Shown here piece after piece: positions 1 through 9,380 of a DNA stretch of 15,868 nt. The stretch lies in NCBI GenBank assembly GCA_016191305.1, contig JACPOX010000011.1:2911-18778 (forward strand), given 5' to 3'. Numbering within the stretch: position 1 is the first letter of the stretch; every line of letters starts with the position of its first letter. The DNA is from Legionella longbeachae (GTDB lineage Bacteria > Pseudomonadota > Gammaproteobacteria > Legionellales > Legionellaceae). The translations under genes and the position numbers were made by a program. Below the pieces are notes generated by a model. It ran no database searches. It had not been told where the DNA came from and worked only from the letters and a program-made list of their open reading frames with translations.

Positions 1-1222
1 GAGAATGACATTTTAGTACAGCCAATACGCTGACGATGATATTGGAATTTCTATCTAGATATATTCCAATCATAGTATCACCATGAATGCCTGATTGAAC
101 AAGAAGCTGAGCTAATTGATTCGATTTCACCTCTAATTCTTGGTAAGTTATCTGGGCATATTCATCTATAATTGCAATTTTGTTTGGGATTTTTTTAGCT
201 TGATTTTGAATAAGTTTATGAATTTTTTTATCTGTATAAAATCCTTGTTTCGCTTGATCCAAATCATTTGTTTTGTATTTTAAATTTTCTAATGTCTTAT
301 GGTTTGAGCAAGTTAATAATGAATTATTTATTTTAATACCTAATTTTTTAAATAATAAAAAAATATTTTGAATGCAATCATACTGATTGCATAAGCGAGT
401 GATGCGAATATCATGAGTTTTTGTTGTAATTTGTAAACTGAAATTATCATAGGCAATAACTGTTCCCGGAGATGCCACCGATTGAATATTAAGGACTACT
501 GCTTCCTTTGGAAAATAAAATTGATTTTTTAATACGATTTTACAATGACAAAACTCATTTGGCAGATGACCAAAATTAAGGGCTCGAATCATTCTATGGA
601 TACTAATGGCATCATCATTAAAATCAATGATGCCATTATTTTTTGGTTTTTTTGCTAATGTATAGTAGCTTCTGTTTTGCGGGTTTTGCGGTATTGGTGT
701 GAATGTATTTCTATTTAAATTAGAAACTAAAATTTGAAAACTTTTTAAGGCATGTTCAAAACATTTGATATTCAAAGTAAATGCTGTATCTGTTTCTTCA
801 ATTGGGAAAAAAGATTGTTCTAAAATATCTCCTCCATCAATTTTTTCCGTCATGACGTGCCATGTCACCCCATGTAAATTTTCATTATTTAAAATTGCCC
901 AAGCATTCGCATAAGCGCCGGCATACTTTGGCAAGGGTGCGTTGTGATAGTTAATGGCTAAGTATTTAGCTAAGGCTAAAAGTGTTTGAGAGAGAATGCG
1001 AGTATTTGCAATACTAAAAATGAAATCGCAATCAATTTGAGAGTATTCTAGTTTATGTAAATCATTTAGCAAGGTTATGCTATTTTGATGTGCCCATGCT
1101 GTCACTTCGGAATTTAAAGTAGAGAACAGGGTAATAGAAAAGTTTGAGGCTATCAATATCTTGGCGCATTCAATCGTAAGCGCATTATCACCAATAATAA
1201 TACATTTATAAGCTCGTCCCAT
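1..1222 (-). CDS. Formyltransferase–adenylation (NRPS-like) fusion protein, C-terminus beyond the window
   Basis: The frame is open from the ATG at 1222 to the left edge, giving 407 residues with no stop. Residues about 1-290 form a methionyl-tRNA-formyltransferase-like unit. NYH (N91, H93) lies in a loop reading NYHNAPLPKYAG, and D129 lies in KIDGGDIL. The Asn-x-His...Asp spacing of 36 equals that of E. coli Fmt (N108, H110, D146), so the catalytic set looks intact. Residues about 185-290 resemble the C-terminal subdomain (KKPKNNGIIDF, IHRMIRAL). From about 333 an AMP-binding adenylation domain begins (IHKLIQNQAKKIPNKIAI), with core A1 as ITYQEL (358-363). The sequence stops near core A2. 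Established F-A modules (LgrA of linear gramicidin) formylate the first amino acid of a nonribosomal peptide using formyl-tetrahydrofolate. A similar role is inferred; substrate and later domains are not visible. It lies 76 bases after mutT, behind a possible weak terminator. Confidence 0.85.
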   Translation of the reverse strand, partial: MGRAYKCIIIGDNALTIECAKILIASNFSITLFSTLNSEVTAWAHQNSITLLNDLHKLEYSQIDCDFIFSIANTRILSQTLLALAKYLAINYHNAPLPKYAGAYANAWAILNNENLHGVTWHVMTEKIDGGDILEQSFFPIEETDTAFTLNIKCFEHALKSFQILVSNLNRNTFTPIPQNPQNRSYYTLAKKPKNNGIIDFNDDAISIHRMIRALNFGHLPNEFCHCKIVLKNQFYFPKEAVVLNIQSVASPGTVIAYDNFSLQITTKTHDIRITRLCNQYDCIQNIFLLFKKLGIKINNSLLTCSNHKTLENLKYKTNDLDQAKQGFYTDKKIHKLIQNQAKKIPNKIAIIDEYAQITYQELEVKSNQLAQLLVQSGIHGDTMIGIYLDRNSNIIVSVLAVLKCHS

Positions 1223-1269
1223 CGTAAATACTGATTCACTCTTTATAAAATTAATTGAAGTCGTGTTGC

Positions 1270-1294
1270 AAAAAAAATTCAGAACATCTTAACT
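1270..1294 (-). terminator. Possible weak intrinsic terminator after mutT
   Basis: On the minus strand, shortly after the mutT stop, AGTTAAGA and TCTGAATT can pair around a TGT loop, with one G·U pair and one A/G mismatch. They run straight into a T-tract of eight bases that overlaps the foot of the stem. The arrangement is right for an intrinsic terminator, but the stem is AT-rich and weak. It may only partly separate secA-mutT transcription from the formyltransferase gene downstream. Confidence 0.3.
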
Positions 1295-1298
1295 GCAT

Positions 1299-1703
1299 TT
1301 ACCGAGTATTTAAAATGAGAAAATAATTCTTTATCAGTGAAATCACCTTACGATTTGCCTCCGGAAAATCTTCAGGATTTAATTCATGTAATTGCACCCA
1401 TTTCATAGCCAATTGTCCTTCGAGACACATAGGATTTCCTTGGAATTGGGTTACAAGAAAAATAATTAACTGTACCTCTTTATCAGGATATTGGTGATTT
1501 ACTTCTCCTAATAATTGGTATTGTTGAACGTTTAAACCAAGCTCTTCTCTGGTTTCTCTAATGAGAGCGGCTTCTGGAAATTCATCATTCTCCAATTTAC
1601 CGCCAGGAAACTCCCAACATCCACCTTGATGCACATGAAAAGGACGTTGGGTTATCAATATATGTTGCTGTACATCAACAATTACTGCAACTGCTACTTT
1701 CAA
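1299..1703 (-). CDS. mutT: MutT-type Nudix hydrolase (8-oxo-dGTP diphosphatase)
   Basis: A 134-residue Nudix protein, close to E. coli MutT in length. MutT hydrolyses 8-oxo-dGTP to the monophosphate and so prevents A:T to C:G transversions. The 23-residue Nudix box spans residues 35-57: G35, E41, then R49-E50, E53-E54, G56. It follows the MutT-like WEFPGG. The hydrophobic N-terminal strand (KVAVAVIVD) fixes the start. The start codon is TTG (1703-1701), preceded by a GGAAG ribosome-binding site with a 6-base gap. The TTG overlaps the TGA of secA (TTGA), which suggests translational coupling. The secA-mutT neighbourhood is the usual gammaproteobacterial one, supporting MutT over other Nudix enzymes. 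No thiamine-phosphate synthase domain is fused to it, although some gammaproteobacterial MutT proteins carry one. Confidence 0.9.
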   Translation of the reverse strand: MKVAVAVIVDVQQHILITQRPFHVHQGGCWEFPGGKLENDEFPEAALIRETREELGLNVQQYQLLGEVNHQYPDKEVQLIIFLVTQFQGNPMCLEGQLAMKWVQLHELNPEDFPEANRKVISLIKNYFLILNTR

Positions 1704-4396
1704 GCTAAACTTCCATGACAGGATTTAAATTTTTTACCAGATCCACAAGGGCAAGGATCATTTCGGCCAATTTTCTTTTCCTGACGTCTATAGGTTGTTT
1801 GAGCTTGAGGTTCTTCATCACTAGTATCACTAAAATTACTGTGTTGCAAACTCATCTTACTCACCTGATCAGCACGTCTCTGCTCTTCAATAGCATTCAC
1901 ATCTTCTTCGGTTTGAATTTCCACTGAAGAAATTAATCGAATTACATCATATTTTAAATTATCAAGCATGCTAGTAAATAAAGTAAATGCTTCTTTCTTA
2001 TACTCCTGCTTTGGATCTTTTTGAGCATAACCACGTAAGTGAATTCCTTGACGTAATTGATCCATTGCAGCTAGGTGTTCACGCCATTGATTGTCAAGTG
2101 TTTGTAAAATAACTGATTTTTCAAACTGAGACATCGTCGTTCTACCGGCTTGATTCGCTTTTTGATTGTAATGCTGTATTGAAAAATCAAGAATTTTTTC
2201 TTTAATTTGCTCTGGTTGAATATGATGATCTTCTTCAATCCATTCAAGAACAGGAACCTTAAGTTTAAACTCATCAGCCAAAATATCACTCAAGGTTTTA
2301 GGTTCCCACTGATCTTCAAGGCTTTGCGGAGGAATATAGTTTTCCACCAAATTAGAGATTACTTCTTCTCTCATCATGTTCACTGCTTCTTCTGTATCGA
2401 TCATCTCCATAATTGAAGCGCGTTGTGTGTATATGACTTGTCTTTGATCATTAGCCACGTTGTCATAGTCCAACAGCTGTTTTCTCACATCAAAGTGATG
2501 TCCTTCAAGTTTACGCTGAGCATTTTCAATTGCTTTGGTTACCAAACTATGTTCAATAGGTTCGCCAGGTTTCATTCCTAAACGACGCATCATCGAAGCA
2601 ACACGTTCTGAAGCAAATATTCGCATTAAATTATCTTCAAGCGACAAGTAGAAACGGCTACTTCCTACATCCCCTTGACGACCAGAACGACCACGTAACT
2701 GATTATCAATACGACGAGATTCATGTCGTTCAGATCCAATAATTCTTAATCCTCCTGCAGCAAGGACTTCATCATGACGCTTCTTCCATAATTGTTTCAC
2801 GGCCTCTTTCTCATCGGCAGTAGCATTTTCTGATAACTGTGCTAAATCCGCAGCCAAACTTCCACCTAATACAATATCCGTACCTCGCCCAGCCATATTG
2901 GTTGCGATAGTTACAGCACCGGGTCGACCTGCTTCAGCAATAATTTGTGCCTCTTTTTCATGAAACTTAGCATTCAAGACTTGATGTTTGATATTTTCTT
3001 TCTTGAGAAACTGACTTAAAAATTCAGACGCTTCAATAGAAACTGTACCAACCAACACGGGTTGATTTAAGGCAATACAAGCACGTATGTCAGCAATTAC
3101 AGCTTCAAATTTATCTCTCTGAGTTAAATAAACCAAATCAGACTCATCTTTACGTACCATTGGTTTATTTGTTGGAATCACAACTACATCAAGATTATAA
3201 ATTTGTTGCAATTCATAAGCCTCTGTATCGGCTGTTCCAGTCATACCAGATAATTTATTATACATACGGAAGAAATTTTGGAATGTAATCGATGCTAAAG
3301 TTTGGTTTTCATTTTGGATGGATACACCTTCTTTAGCTTCAACAGCCTGATGTAAACCTTCAGACCACCTACGACCAGGCATTGTACGACCGGTATGCTC
3401 ATCCACTATAACAACTTGCCCATCTTTCACGATATAGTCTACATCACGATGAAACATCGAATGAGCTTTCAACGCAGCATTAACATGATGCATTAACATG
3501 ATATTACTGGCATGATATAAACTTTCATTACGATCCAGCATTTTGGCCTTGACCAGTAATTCCTCTATGTGTTGATGCCCTGCATCTGTAAGATGAGCCT
3601 GCTTTTGTTTCTCATCAACAGTAAAGTCACCTTCCCCATCATCTTCTTCCTGTTTCTTTAATTGAGGAATCAATGTATTAATTTTAATGTAAAGTTCTGA
3701 ACTGTCTTCAGCCGCACCAGAAATAATTAAAGGAGTACGCGCTTCATCGATAAGAATCGAATCCACTTCGTCGACTATGGCAAAATTAAGCGCTTTTTGT
3801 ACTTTATCTTCAAGACTAAAAGCCATATTATCCCGCAGATAGTCAAAACCATATTCATTATTAGTTCCATAAACGATATCACATCGATAAGCTTCCTGTT
3901 TTTCACTATGAGCCATATCGGGAAATATAACACCTACAGTTAACCCTAAAAATTCAAATATAGGCTTCATCCATTGACTGTCTCGTTTAGCAAGATAATC
4001 GTTTACTGTGACAACGTGCACTCCATGACCAGTAATTGCATTCAAATATGCAGGTAAAGTAGCTACTAAGGTTTTACCTTCCCCTGTGCGCATTTCAGCA
4101 ATATTACCCTCATGTAACACCATTCCACCAATTAATTGCACATCAAAATGGCGTAGGCCTAAAGTCCGTACGGAAGTTTCTCTCACTGTAGCAAAAGCTT
4201 CAGCCAACAGTTCATCCAGACTTTCCCCTTCAGAAAAACGTGCTTTAAAATGTTGCGTTTTAGCGGCTAACTCCTCATCGGTCAGGGCTTGCATTTGCGC
4301 TTCAAACGCATTAATGGCCATCACTGCCTTTTCCATACGCCGTAATGTACGCTCATTTCGGCTTCCAAACATTTTCTTAATCAACGTATTCAGCAT
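1700..4396 (-). CDS. secA: Protein translocase ATPase SecA
   Basis: An 898-residue protein, almost the length of E. coli SecA (901). SecA is the peripheral motor that drives preproteins through SecYEG using ATP. Walker A is MRTGEGKT at residues 102-109 and the Walker B DEVD is at 209-212. The DEAD-motor segment [15 protein letters not shown], the second nucleotide-binding fold with [10 protein letters not shown] and the arginine-finger region [11 protein letters not shown] are all present. The extreme C-terminus has the SEC-C zinc motif, with C882, C884, C893 and H894 in [13 protein letters not shown]; this contacts SecB and phospholipid. The start is the ATG at 4396, with AGAGG about 12 bases upstream. 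The stop overlaps the mutT start. No secM-like arrest ORF lies in the 123 bases between dusA and secA, unlike E. coli. Confidence 0.98.
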   Translation of the reverse strand: MLNTLIKKMFGSRNERTLRRMEKAVMAINAFEAQMQALTDEELAAKTQHFKARFSEGESLDELLAEAFATVRETSVRTLGLRHFDVQLIGGMVLHEGNIAEMRTGEGKTLVATLPAYLNAITGHGVHVVTVNDYLAKRDSQWMKPIFEFLGLTVGVIFPDMAHSEKQEAYRCDIVYGTNNEYGFDYLRDNMAFSLEDKVQKALNFAIVDEVDSILIDEARTPLIISGAAEDSSELYIKINTLIPQLKKQEEDDGEGDFTVDEKQKQAHLTDAGHQHIEELLVKAKMLDRNESLYHASNIMLMHHVNAALKAHSMFHRDVDYIVKDGQVVIVDEHTGRTMPGRRWSEGLHQAVEAKEGVSIQNENQTLASITFQNFFRMYNKLSGMTGTADTEAYELQQIYNLDVVVIPTNKPMVRKDESDLVYLTQRDKFEAVIADIRACIALNQPVLVGTVSIEASEFLSQFLKKENIKHQVLNAKFHEKEAQIIAEAGRPGAVTIATNMAGRGTDIVLGGSLAADLAQLSENATADEKEAVKQLWKKRHDEVLAAGGLRIIGSERHESRRIDNQLRGRSGRQGDVGSSRFYLSLEDNLMRIFASERVASMMRRLGMKPGEPIEHSLVTKAIENAQRKLEGHHFDVRKQLLDYDNVANDQRQVIYTQRASIMEMIDTEEAVNMMREEVISNLVENYIPPQSLEDQWEPKTLSDILADEFKLKVPVLEWIEEDHHIQPEQIKEKILDFSIQHYNQKANQAGRTTMSQFEKSVILQTLDNQWREHLAAMDQLRQGIHLRGYAQKDPKQEYKKEAFTLFTSMLDNLKYDVIRLISSVEIQTEEDVNAIEEQRRADQVSKMSLQHSNFSDTSDEEPQAQTTYRRQEKKIGRNDPCPCGSGKKFKSCHGSLA

Positions 4397-4519
4397 GGCC
4401 TAAATAATCCTCTGGACAATTCAAAATAACAAATTAGTTAATGTACTAAAATTTGAGATAAAATACTATGAATACCTTTTAATTTAGGCGAATCTTCAAC
4501 TATTAAGGTTCGTTCTTGC
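4397..4519. other. dusA–secA intergenic gap, probable secA promoter region
   Basis: This 123-base AT-rich gap lies between the dusA stop and the secA ATG. It is the only room for a secA promoter if secA is transcribed apart from dusA. No strong -35/-10 pair, no clear rho-independent terminator and no SecM-type small ORF could be made out. Read-through from dusA therefore remains possible. Confidence 0.35.
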
Positions 4520-5509
4520 TTACTCTAGTATCTCTGCATGCTTTTCTATTTCCAATAAGTAAGCATTTAATTGATGAAAAAGGGAAAGATCTTTAGTCTG
4601 CAAAATAAGCATCAGGCTTTTTTTCCATTGGCTTGCTCCAGGTAATCCAAAAGCTAGATTAAATATTGGTTTTATAAGTAAACTTAAGGCAACACCTTTG
4701 TGATATTCATCAAGTAAATACTCCAAATAGAGATTAAATATCTGACTACGTGTACTTCTTGAAGTTTGATGATAAAGCCCTTGATGTATGACTGCTACTT
4801 GAAAAGGGTTATCGCAGGCTAAACGCCCTAACATCACCCCATCAACATGTTGTAAATGTTCATTAATTTCGTTTAAATTTAATATATTCCCATTGATAAC
4901 AATGGGAATTTGAGAGATTTCTTTTTTCAGTTTATAAACATAATCATAATTAATCGGTGGGATTGTACGATTTTGTTTTGGACTTAAACCATTGAGCCAG
5001 GCTTTACGCGCATGCACGATAATTTTTTGTGCACCTGCTTCAACCAATTTATGAGTAAAGTCACTAAAAAAGTCATAGCTATCTTGATGATCGATGCCTA
5101 TTCTAATCTTTGCAGTAACAGGTATATTTACGGCTAAACGCATGGCTCGAATGCAAGCAATTACCTGTTCTGGTTCATTCATTAAACAAGCGCCAAAACG
5201 ACCAGCCTGGACTTTATCACTAGGACAACCCAGATTAATATTAATTTCATCATATCCCTCTAGCTCTGCGCATCGAGCACATTGTGCCAGTGCATCAGGA
5301 TCGGAACCTCCAAGTTGAAGAGCCAAAGGGTGTTCTTGAACATTAAATTTCAAAGAGCGTATCGGATTATTCTGCACTGCTCCAGTTGTTTGCATTTCAG
5401 TATACAAAAGGGCATTTGGAGCTAAAATTCGCATAAACAATCTAAAATGATTATAAGTCCAATCAATCATAGGGGCGATTGCTAAGGTTGAAAACAGAGA
5501 ATTGGTCAC
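4520..5509 (-). CDS. dusA: tRNA-dihydrouridine(20/20a) synthase DusA
   Basis: A 329-residue FMN enzyme that reduces uridine at positions 20 and 20a of the tRNA D-loop with NADPH. The N-terminal IAPMIDWT matches the flavin-binding APMxDxT motif of a TIM barrel. The catalytic cysteine is C95, in NLGCPSDKVQAGRFGACLM. The segment HARKAWLNGLSPKQNRTIPP is characteristic of DusA rather than DusB or DusC. VINGNI and GVMLGRLACDNPF are the phosphate-binding end of the barrel. The start must be the GTG at 5509, because the first in-frame ATG already lies inside the conserved APM motif; its ribosome-binding site is poor. It is the last gene of the alaC–RpfE-like–recJ run, 64 bases after recJ, so it may share that transcript. 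Confidence 0.95.
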   Translation of the reverse strand: MTNSLFSTLAIAPMIDWTYNHFRLFMRILAPNALLYTEMQTTGAVQNNPIRSLKFNVQEHPLALQLGGSDPDALAQCARCAELEGYDEININLGCPSDKVQAGRFGACLMNEPEQVIACIRAMRLAVNIPVTAKIRIGIDHQDSYDFFSDFTHKLVEAGAQKIIVHARKAWLNGLSPKQNRTIPPINYDYVYKLKKEISQIPIVINGNILNLNEINEHLQHVDGVMLGRLACDNPFQVAVIHQGLYHQTSRSTRSQIFNLYLEYLLDEYHKGVALSLLIKPIFNLAFGLPGASQWKKSLMLILQTKDLSLFHQLNAYLLEIEKHAEILE

Positions 5510-5573
5510 TTTCGTTATTTACTTAAAAAAAGTCAATTATAAACTTAAATATGAGTTTTGTGCAAAAATTTAA

Positions 5574-7328
5574 CTAAAGCAGAACGCTGCCCTCGTTGAC
5601 GGTATTCATCGCTTGAATTAATAATTGCAATTGTGTTCTACCCTTGAAAAAATTAATATCCAATTTATAAGCTGCATGTATGTACTTAATTCTATAGTTT
5701 GGCCAAGATTTTAAATCAACATTAAAAGCAATTGCATCAACTTGTTGGTTTCCTTGGGTTGTAGCTAAAGTCATTTTCAAATGATTCTTGCCTACAAGAC
5801 GTTGATCCAGAATTTCAAAAACATTATCAAACACAGGTTCAGAAAATTGCTGTCCCCATGGCCCTGCTTGCTGTATCACTTGTGCTGTTTCAAGATTAAA
5901 TTCTTCTGGCTGTAATGAACCATCAGTAAGCAACTCTCCTTCACACTGCGATAAATTAATATGCTTATTCACTTCAATGACTAGTGCATCACGAAACACT
6001 TTAAGAAAATCTGGATGAATACTCAAACCAGCAGCCATAGCGTGACCACCAAACTTCTTGATCATCCCAGGATTATCTTTATCTATTGCCGCTAGTACAT
6101 CACGAATATTCAAGTCTGGAACAGAGCGCGCCGAGCCTTTTAATTCATCTTCACTAACTGCCGCAAATGCAATTACTGGTCGATGATAACGTTCTTTCAT
6201 TCGTCCTGCTAAAATGCCAATTACTCCTTGATGCCAAGTTTGATCATAAAGGCACAAAGCAATAGGTAAATGATTGTTATTGTAATCTACACTGATCGCA
6301 AGCTTTTCCAATGCAAGCATGGCTTGCTCTTTCATTTCTGATTCAATTTGCTTTCTTTCTTCATTTAATTCATCTAATTGCTGGCAATAATTTCTGGCTT
6401 GTTGCTGATCTGAAGAAATTAAACATTCTATACCCAATGCCATATCATCCAATCGTCCTGCAGCATTAAGTCGAGGTGCGATTGCAAAACCAAGATCAGA
6501 TTCTCTCAAGCGTGCGTACTCTCGTCCAGATACCTCAATGAGCGCATGAATTCCTACGCGACAAAGCCCTTGCCGAATTCTGGCCATACCTTGATTTACC
6601 ATAATACGATTGTTCTGATCCAGCCCAACAACATCAGCAACAGTTCCCAGAGCAACCAGATCCAAAAAACTAGCCATATTTGGTTCTGCAATATTCATCT
6701 CATCAAACCAATTGCAATTCACAAGATGTCTTCGCAAAGCCAGCATGACATAAAAAATCACCCCAACTCCAGCAATAGATTTACTTGGAAATTGGCAACC
6801 CTGTTGATTTGGATTCACAATAGCATAAGCATTAGGTACAGTTTCTGCAGGTAAATGATGATCCGTGATTAAAACATCTATTCCTAGTTGGTTTGCCCTT
6901 TCAACCCCTTCAAAACTAGCAATGCCATTATCAACTGTAATAATCAGTGCTGGTTTCCATTTGTTAGCTACGTCAACTATTTGAGGCGTTAAACCATATC
7001 CAAACTCAAAACGATTTGGTACTAAATAGTCGATAAATTTTGCACCCATTGCACGTAAAGCGGTAATACCAAGTGCAGTAGAGGTTGCACCATCGGCATC
7101 AAAATCTCCAATAATCAAAATCCGATGTTGCTCACGCAAAGCTTTTTCTAGACGCAAACAAGCAGTATCCATTCCTTTTAAGGTATCAAAAGGCAGTAAA
7201 TTCTGTAGTTGTTTATCTAACTGAGAAATATCGGTAATGCCTCGGGCAACAAATATTCGTCTTAGAACATCAGGAATACCAGGTAATCGTACTTCCTGTG
7301 TCGGTTGTGTGCGTTGCCTAATTTGCAT
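5574..7328 (-). CDS. recJ: Single-stranded-DNA-specific exonuclease RecJ
   Basis: A 584-residue DHH-family nuclease (E. coli RecJ has 577). It degrades single-stranded DNA 5' to 3' in RecF-pathway recombination, mismatch repair and base excision repair. The metal-binding motifs are present in order: GDFDADG (74-80), TVDNG (131-135), TDHH (155-158) and the GTVADVV segment. The C-terminal DHHA1 region contains KKFGGHAMAAGLS, and the remainder corresponds to the OB-fold and terminal domain. The ATG at 7328 lies inside the end of the preceding RpfE-like gene, with 11 bases shared, so translation is probably coupled. The recJ/RpfE-like pairing is known from Xanthomonas (rpfE next to recJ). No motif appears degraded. 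Confidence 0.97.
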   Translation of the reverse strand: MQIRQRTQPTQEVRLPGIPDVLRRIFVARGITDISQLDKQLQNLLPFDTLKGMDTACLRLEKALREQHRILIIGDFDADGATSTALGITALRAMGAKFIDYLVPNRFEFGYGLTPQIVDVANKWKPALIITVDNGIASFEGVERANQLGIDVLITDHHLPAETVPNAYAIVNPNQQGCQFPSKSIAGVGVIFYVMLALRRHLVNCNWFDEMNIAEPNMASFLDLVALGTVADVVGLDQNNRIMVNQGMARIRQGLCRVGIHALIEVSGREYARLRESDLGFAIAPRLNAAGRLDDMALGIECLISSDQQQARNYCQQLDELNEERKQIESEMKEQAMLALEKLAISVDYNNNHLPIALCLYDQTWHQGVIGILAGRMKERYHRPVIAFAAVSEDELKGSARSVPDLNIRDVLAAIDKDNPGMIKKFGGHAMAAGLSIHPDFLKVFRDALVIEVNKHINLSQCEGELLTDGSLQPEEFNLETAQVIQQAGPWGQQFSEPVFDNVFEILDQRLVGKNHLKMTLATTQGNQQVDAIAFNVDLKSWPNYRIKYIHAAYKLDINFFKGRTQLQLLIQAMNTVNEGSVLL

Positions 7329-8130
7329 AACTTAATTTTCTCCACAAACGAGTAAACCAGTTAGAGGATTTTGCGGTGTATGCAACATTATTCCAATACC
7401 AATCAACTGTTTTTTTCTTTAATTCTTCTTGATGGTGTTCACTGAGCATAAAAAAGTCAGTGATTAATAAAATTTCATATTCTTTTAACATAACTGATGG
7501 ACTATATAAAGTAACATTAGAGCTGCAAATTTGTGCTATCGATAAAAAATATTCATCCGCGCACACTTTGATTGCCTTTTTATCTTTAAGCTTTGCACTT
7601 CCCCAAAGCCAAATCCCATTAATTTTAGATTGATTAGTTCGCGAGGCAAAAAACATTTGGCTTTCAGTAAAAAACTTTTGCCAATACATAGTATTATCCA
7701 ACTTTGCTAACTCTGGCATTAAGGATAGATTAAGCAAATGATGTACCGGCTTTGCATTTAAGGCTTGACTTTTATCATGATATAGCAACCAAGTTTGTTT
7801 ATTGTGATAGAAAAGAACTTTATCTTCTTCCGCCAAATATTGAGCAAAAAGATTGAAACATGATTTTGATTCAATTTCCTTTAATTGTAACTCTTTACCT
7901 GAAGCTACAATCATCGCATCATTATGCGTTGCTTCCCAATGAACTGGGCTCAATACTAACCATTCCCCTTCAAGATGATGATAACGCCTTAACAAATCAG
8001 CAAGTGGTGGATCAGCCGAATCATAATCTAGGATGTGCAAAAAATTGAGTAATGCGTCCCCTTCTGAAACCAATGGTTTTGAGCTCAAAGGAACAACACT
8101 ACATTCTGAGCTGATCAGCACATGCATCAT
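7318..8130 (-). CDS. RpfE/PGAM-like protein of the recJ neighbourhood
   Basis: A 270-residue protein without signal peptide or membrane segment. It resembles the family annotated as RpfE-type regulatory protein or predicted cofactor-independent phosphoglycerate mutase (COG4255 from memory). The N-terminal part has PPLADLLRRYHHLEGEWLVLSPVHWEA, corresponding to the family pattern of a compact domain followed by 'EGDWL..DPV'. The middle has NGIWLWGSAKL, matching the family's 'N..WLWG.G.L'. Neither a phosphoglycerate mutase catalytic serine nor a histidine motif could be pointed to, so the enzyme label should not be taken literally. ATG ATG begins at 8130 and shares one base with the TAA of alaC (TAATG). 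The 3' end overlaps recJ by 11 bases. This tight lodging between alaC and recJ is the strongest support for the assignment. Confidence 0.65.
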   Translation of the reverse strand: MMHVLISSECSVVPLSSKPLVSEGDALLNFLHILDYDSADPPLADLLRRYHHLEGEWLVLSPVHWEATHNDAMIVASGKELQLKEIESKSCFNLFAQYLAEEDKVLFYHNKQTWLLYHDKSQALNAKPVHHLLNLSLMPELAKLDNTMYWQKFFTESQMFFASRTNQSKINGIWLWGSAKLKDKKAIKVCADEYFLSIAQICSSNVTLYSPSVMLKEYEILLITDFFMLSEHHQEELKKKTVDWYWNNVAYTAKSSNWFTRLWRKLSYAN

Positions 8131-9323
8131 TATAAAGCCTTAACTAATCTATCTTTTTTAAATACCATTTTCAAATTTCGGAGAGCTTGACGCATACGAT
8201 CTTTATTTTCTATTAAACCAAAACGAACATATCCATCACCTTGTTGGCCAAATCCAATACCTGGTGATACAGCGACTCGTGCTTCTTTCAGTAAATATTT
8301 GCTAAATTCAAGCGAGCCCATATGTTGATACTGTTCGGGTATAGGTGCCCAAACAAACATCGTTGCTTTAGGCCTTGTAACCTCCCAACCCAGTTCATTT
8401 AAACCATCGCAAAGAAAATTACGACGTTGTTCATAAAGATCTCTAATTTCATGTACACAATCATCAGACCCTTCTAACGCAGTAATTGCCGCGACTTGAA
8501 TTGGTGTAAATGTACCATAATCTAGATAAGACTTAATTCGCGCAAGAGCCGCAACTAATTCTTCATTACCGCAAGCAAAACCAACACGCCAACCTGGCAT
8601 ATTATAAGATTTAGACATAGAATAAGTTTCAATGGCTATATCCGTAGCTCCTGGAACTTGTAATATTGAAGGTGCCTTATATCCATCAAAAACAATATCT
8701 GCATAGGCTAAATCGTGAATTATCCAGATATTGTGCTTTTTCCCTAAATCCACTATGCGTTCAAAAAAAGAATAATCAACGCAATGCGTACTGGGATTAG
8801 CAGGAAAGTTAATCACTAATGCTTTGGGTTTGGGCAAACTTCGGTTTATAGTATCTTCAACTGATTCTAAAAATTGTACTTCATCAATAAGAGGGATTTG
8901 CTTTACATTTGCACCTGCAATAATAAACCCAAAAGTATGAATAGGATAGGCAGGATCAGGTACTAAAACAGTATCACCAGGACCACTAATAGCCAATGCC
9001 AAATGGGCTAGACCTTCTTTTGAACCAATTGTTGCTAATATCTGGGTTTCACTATTTAACTGTACATCGTAATTACGTTGATACCAAGTAGCCATAGCTC
9101 TTCTTAGCCGCGGAATACCTTTGGACATAGAGTAACGATGTGTATCAGGCCTTTGTACTGCTTCAATTAGCTTATCTACGATATGTGGTGGTGTTGGTTG
9201 ATCAGGATTACCCATACCAAAGTCAATAATATCTTCTCCACGTGCTCGCGCTTCATTTTTTAATTGGGCTAATGTGTTAAAAACATAAGGTGGCAAACGT
9301 GATATTCGTGGAAATTGATTCAT
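8130..9323 (-). CDS. alaC: Alanine-forming PLP aminotransferase, AlaC-like
   Basis: A 397-residue class I/II aminotransferase that probably transfers an amino group from glutamate to pyruvate to make alanine. The start is taken at the ATG ending at 9323 ([15 protein letters not shown]). It has AGAGG 8 bases upstream; the frame stays open 14 codons further up without a good start. PLP-site residues are visible: N176-P177 (FPANPST), D204 and Y207 (HDLAYAD), the Schiff-base K238 in [15 protein letters not shown], and R246. The N-terminal [15 protein letters not shown] and [15 protein letters not shown] are typical of AlaC/YfdZ rather than AspC. It is the first gene of the overlapping alaC–RpfE-like–recJ set and diverges from the DUF498 gene across 57 bases. 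Confidence 0.9.
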   Translation of the reverse strand: MNQFPRISRLPPYVFNTLAQLKNEARARGEDIIDFGMGNPDQPTPPHIVDKLIEAVQRPDTHRYSMSKGIPRLRRAMATWYQRNYDVQLNSETQILATIGSKEGLAHLALAISGPGDTVLVPDPAYPIHTFGFIIAGANVKQIPLIDEVQFLESVEDTINRSLPKPKALVINFPANPSTHCVDYSFFERIVDLGKKHNIWIIHDLAYADIVFDGYKAPSILQVPGATDIAIETYSMSKSYNMPGWRVGFACGNEELVAALARIKSYLDYGTFTPIQVAAITALEGSDDCVHEIRDLYEQRRNFLCDGLNELGWEVTRPKATMFVWAPIPEQYQHMGSLEFSKYLLKEARVAVSPGIGFGQQGDGYVRFGLIENKDRMRQALRNLKMVFKKDRLVKAL

Positions 9324-9380
9324 AATATTAACCTCTGTAGTATACTTACAGCCACAATAATTCAATACAACTTAAAAACC
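9324..9380. promoter_or_regulatory. Divergent promoter region between alaC and the DUF498 gene
   Basis: These 57 bases separate two divergent genes and must hold at least the plus-strand promoter. The palindrome AGTATACT (9339-9346) offers a TATACT -10 box on each strand. For the plus strand it would start transcription near 9353, giving a leader of about 28 bases; TTCATA at 9319-9324 is a possible weak -35. On the minus strand the same box would start near 9332, which would clip the alaC ribosome-binding site, so it is less convincing there. The assignment is by eye. Confidence 0.4.

Noticed and set aside
4086..4403. 105-codon plus-strand ORF antisense to the start of secA
   Set aside because: It lies wholly over conserved secA coding sequence, its product resembles no family, and no ribosome-binding site or promoter supports it.
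6546..6854. 102-codon plus-strand ORF antisense to recJ
   Set aside because: It lies over conserved RecJ motifs and has low-complexity Asn/Ser/Ile-rich composition typical of antisense frames.
9324..9365. Longer N-terminus for alaC by 14 codons
   Set aside because: The internal ATG at 9323 has a good AGAGG site and matches where the family's conserved sequence begins.
9315..9380. Longer N-terminus for the DUF498 protein from a TTG
   Set aside because: It would overlap alaC and add 22 residues not found in the family; the ATG at 9381 gives the usual length.
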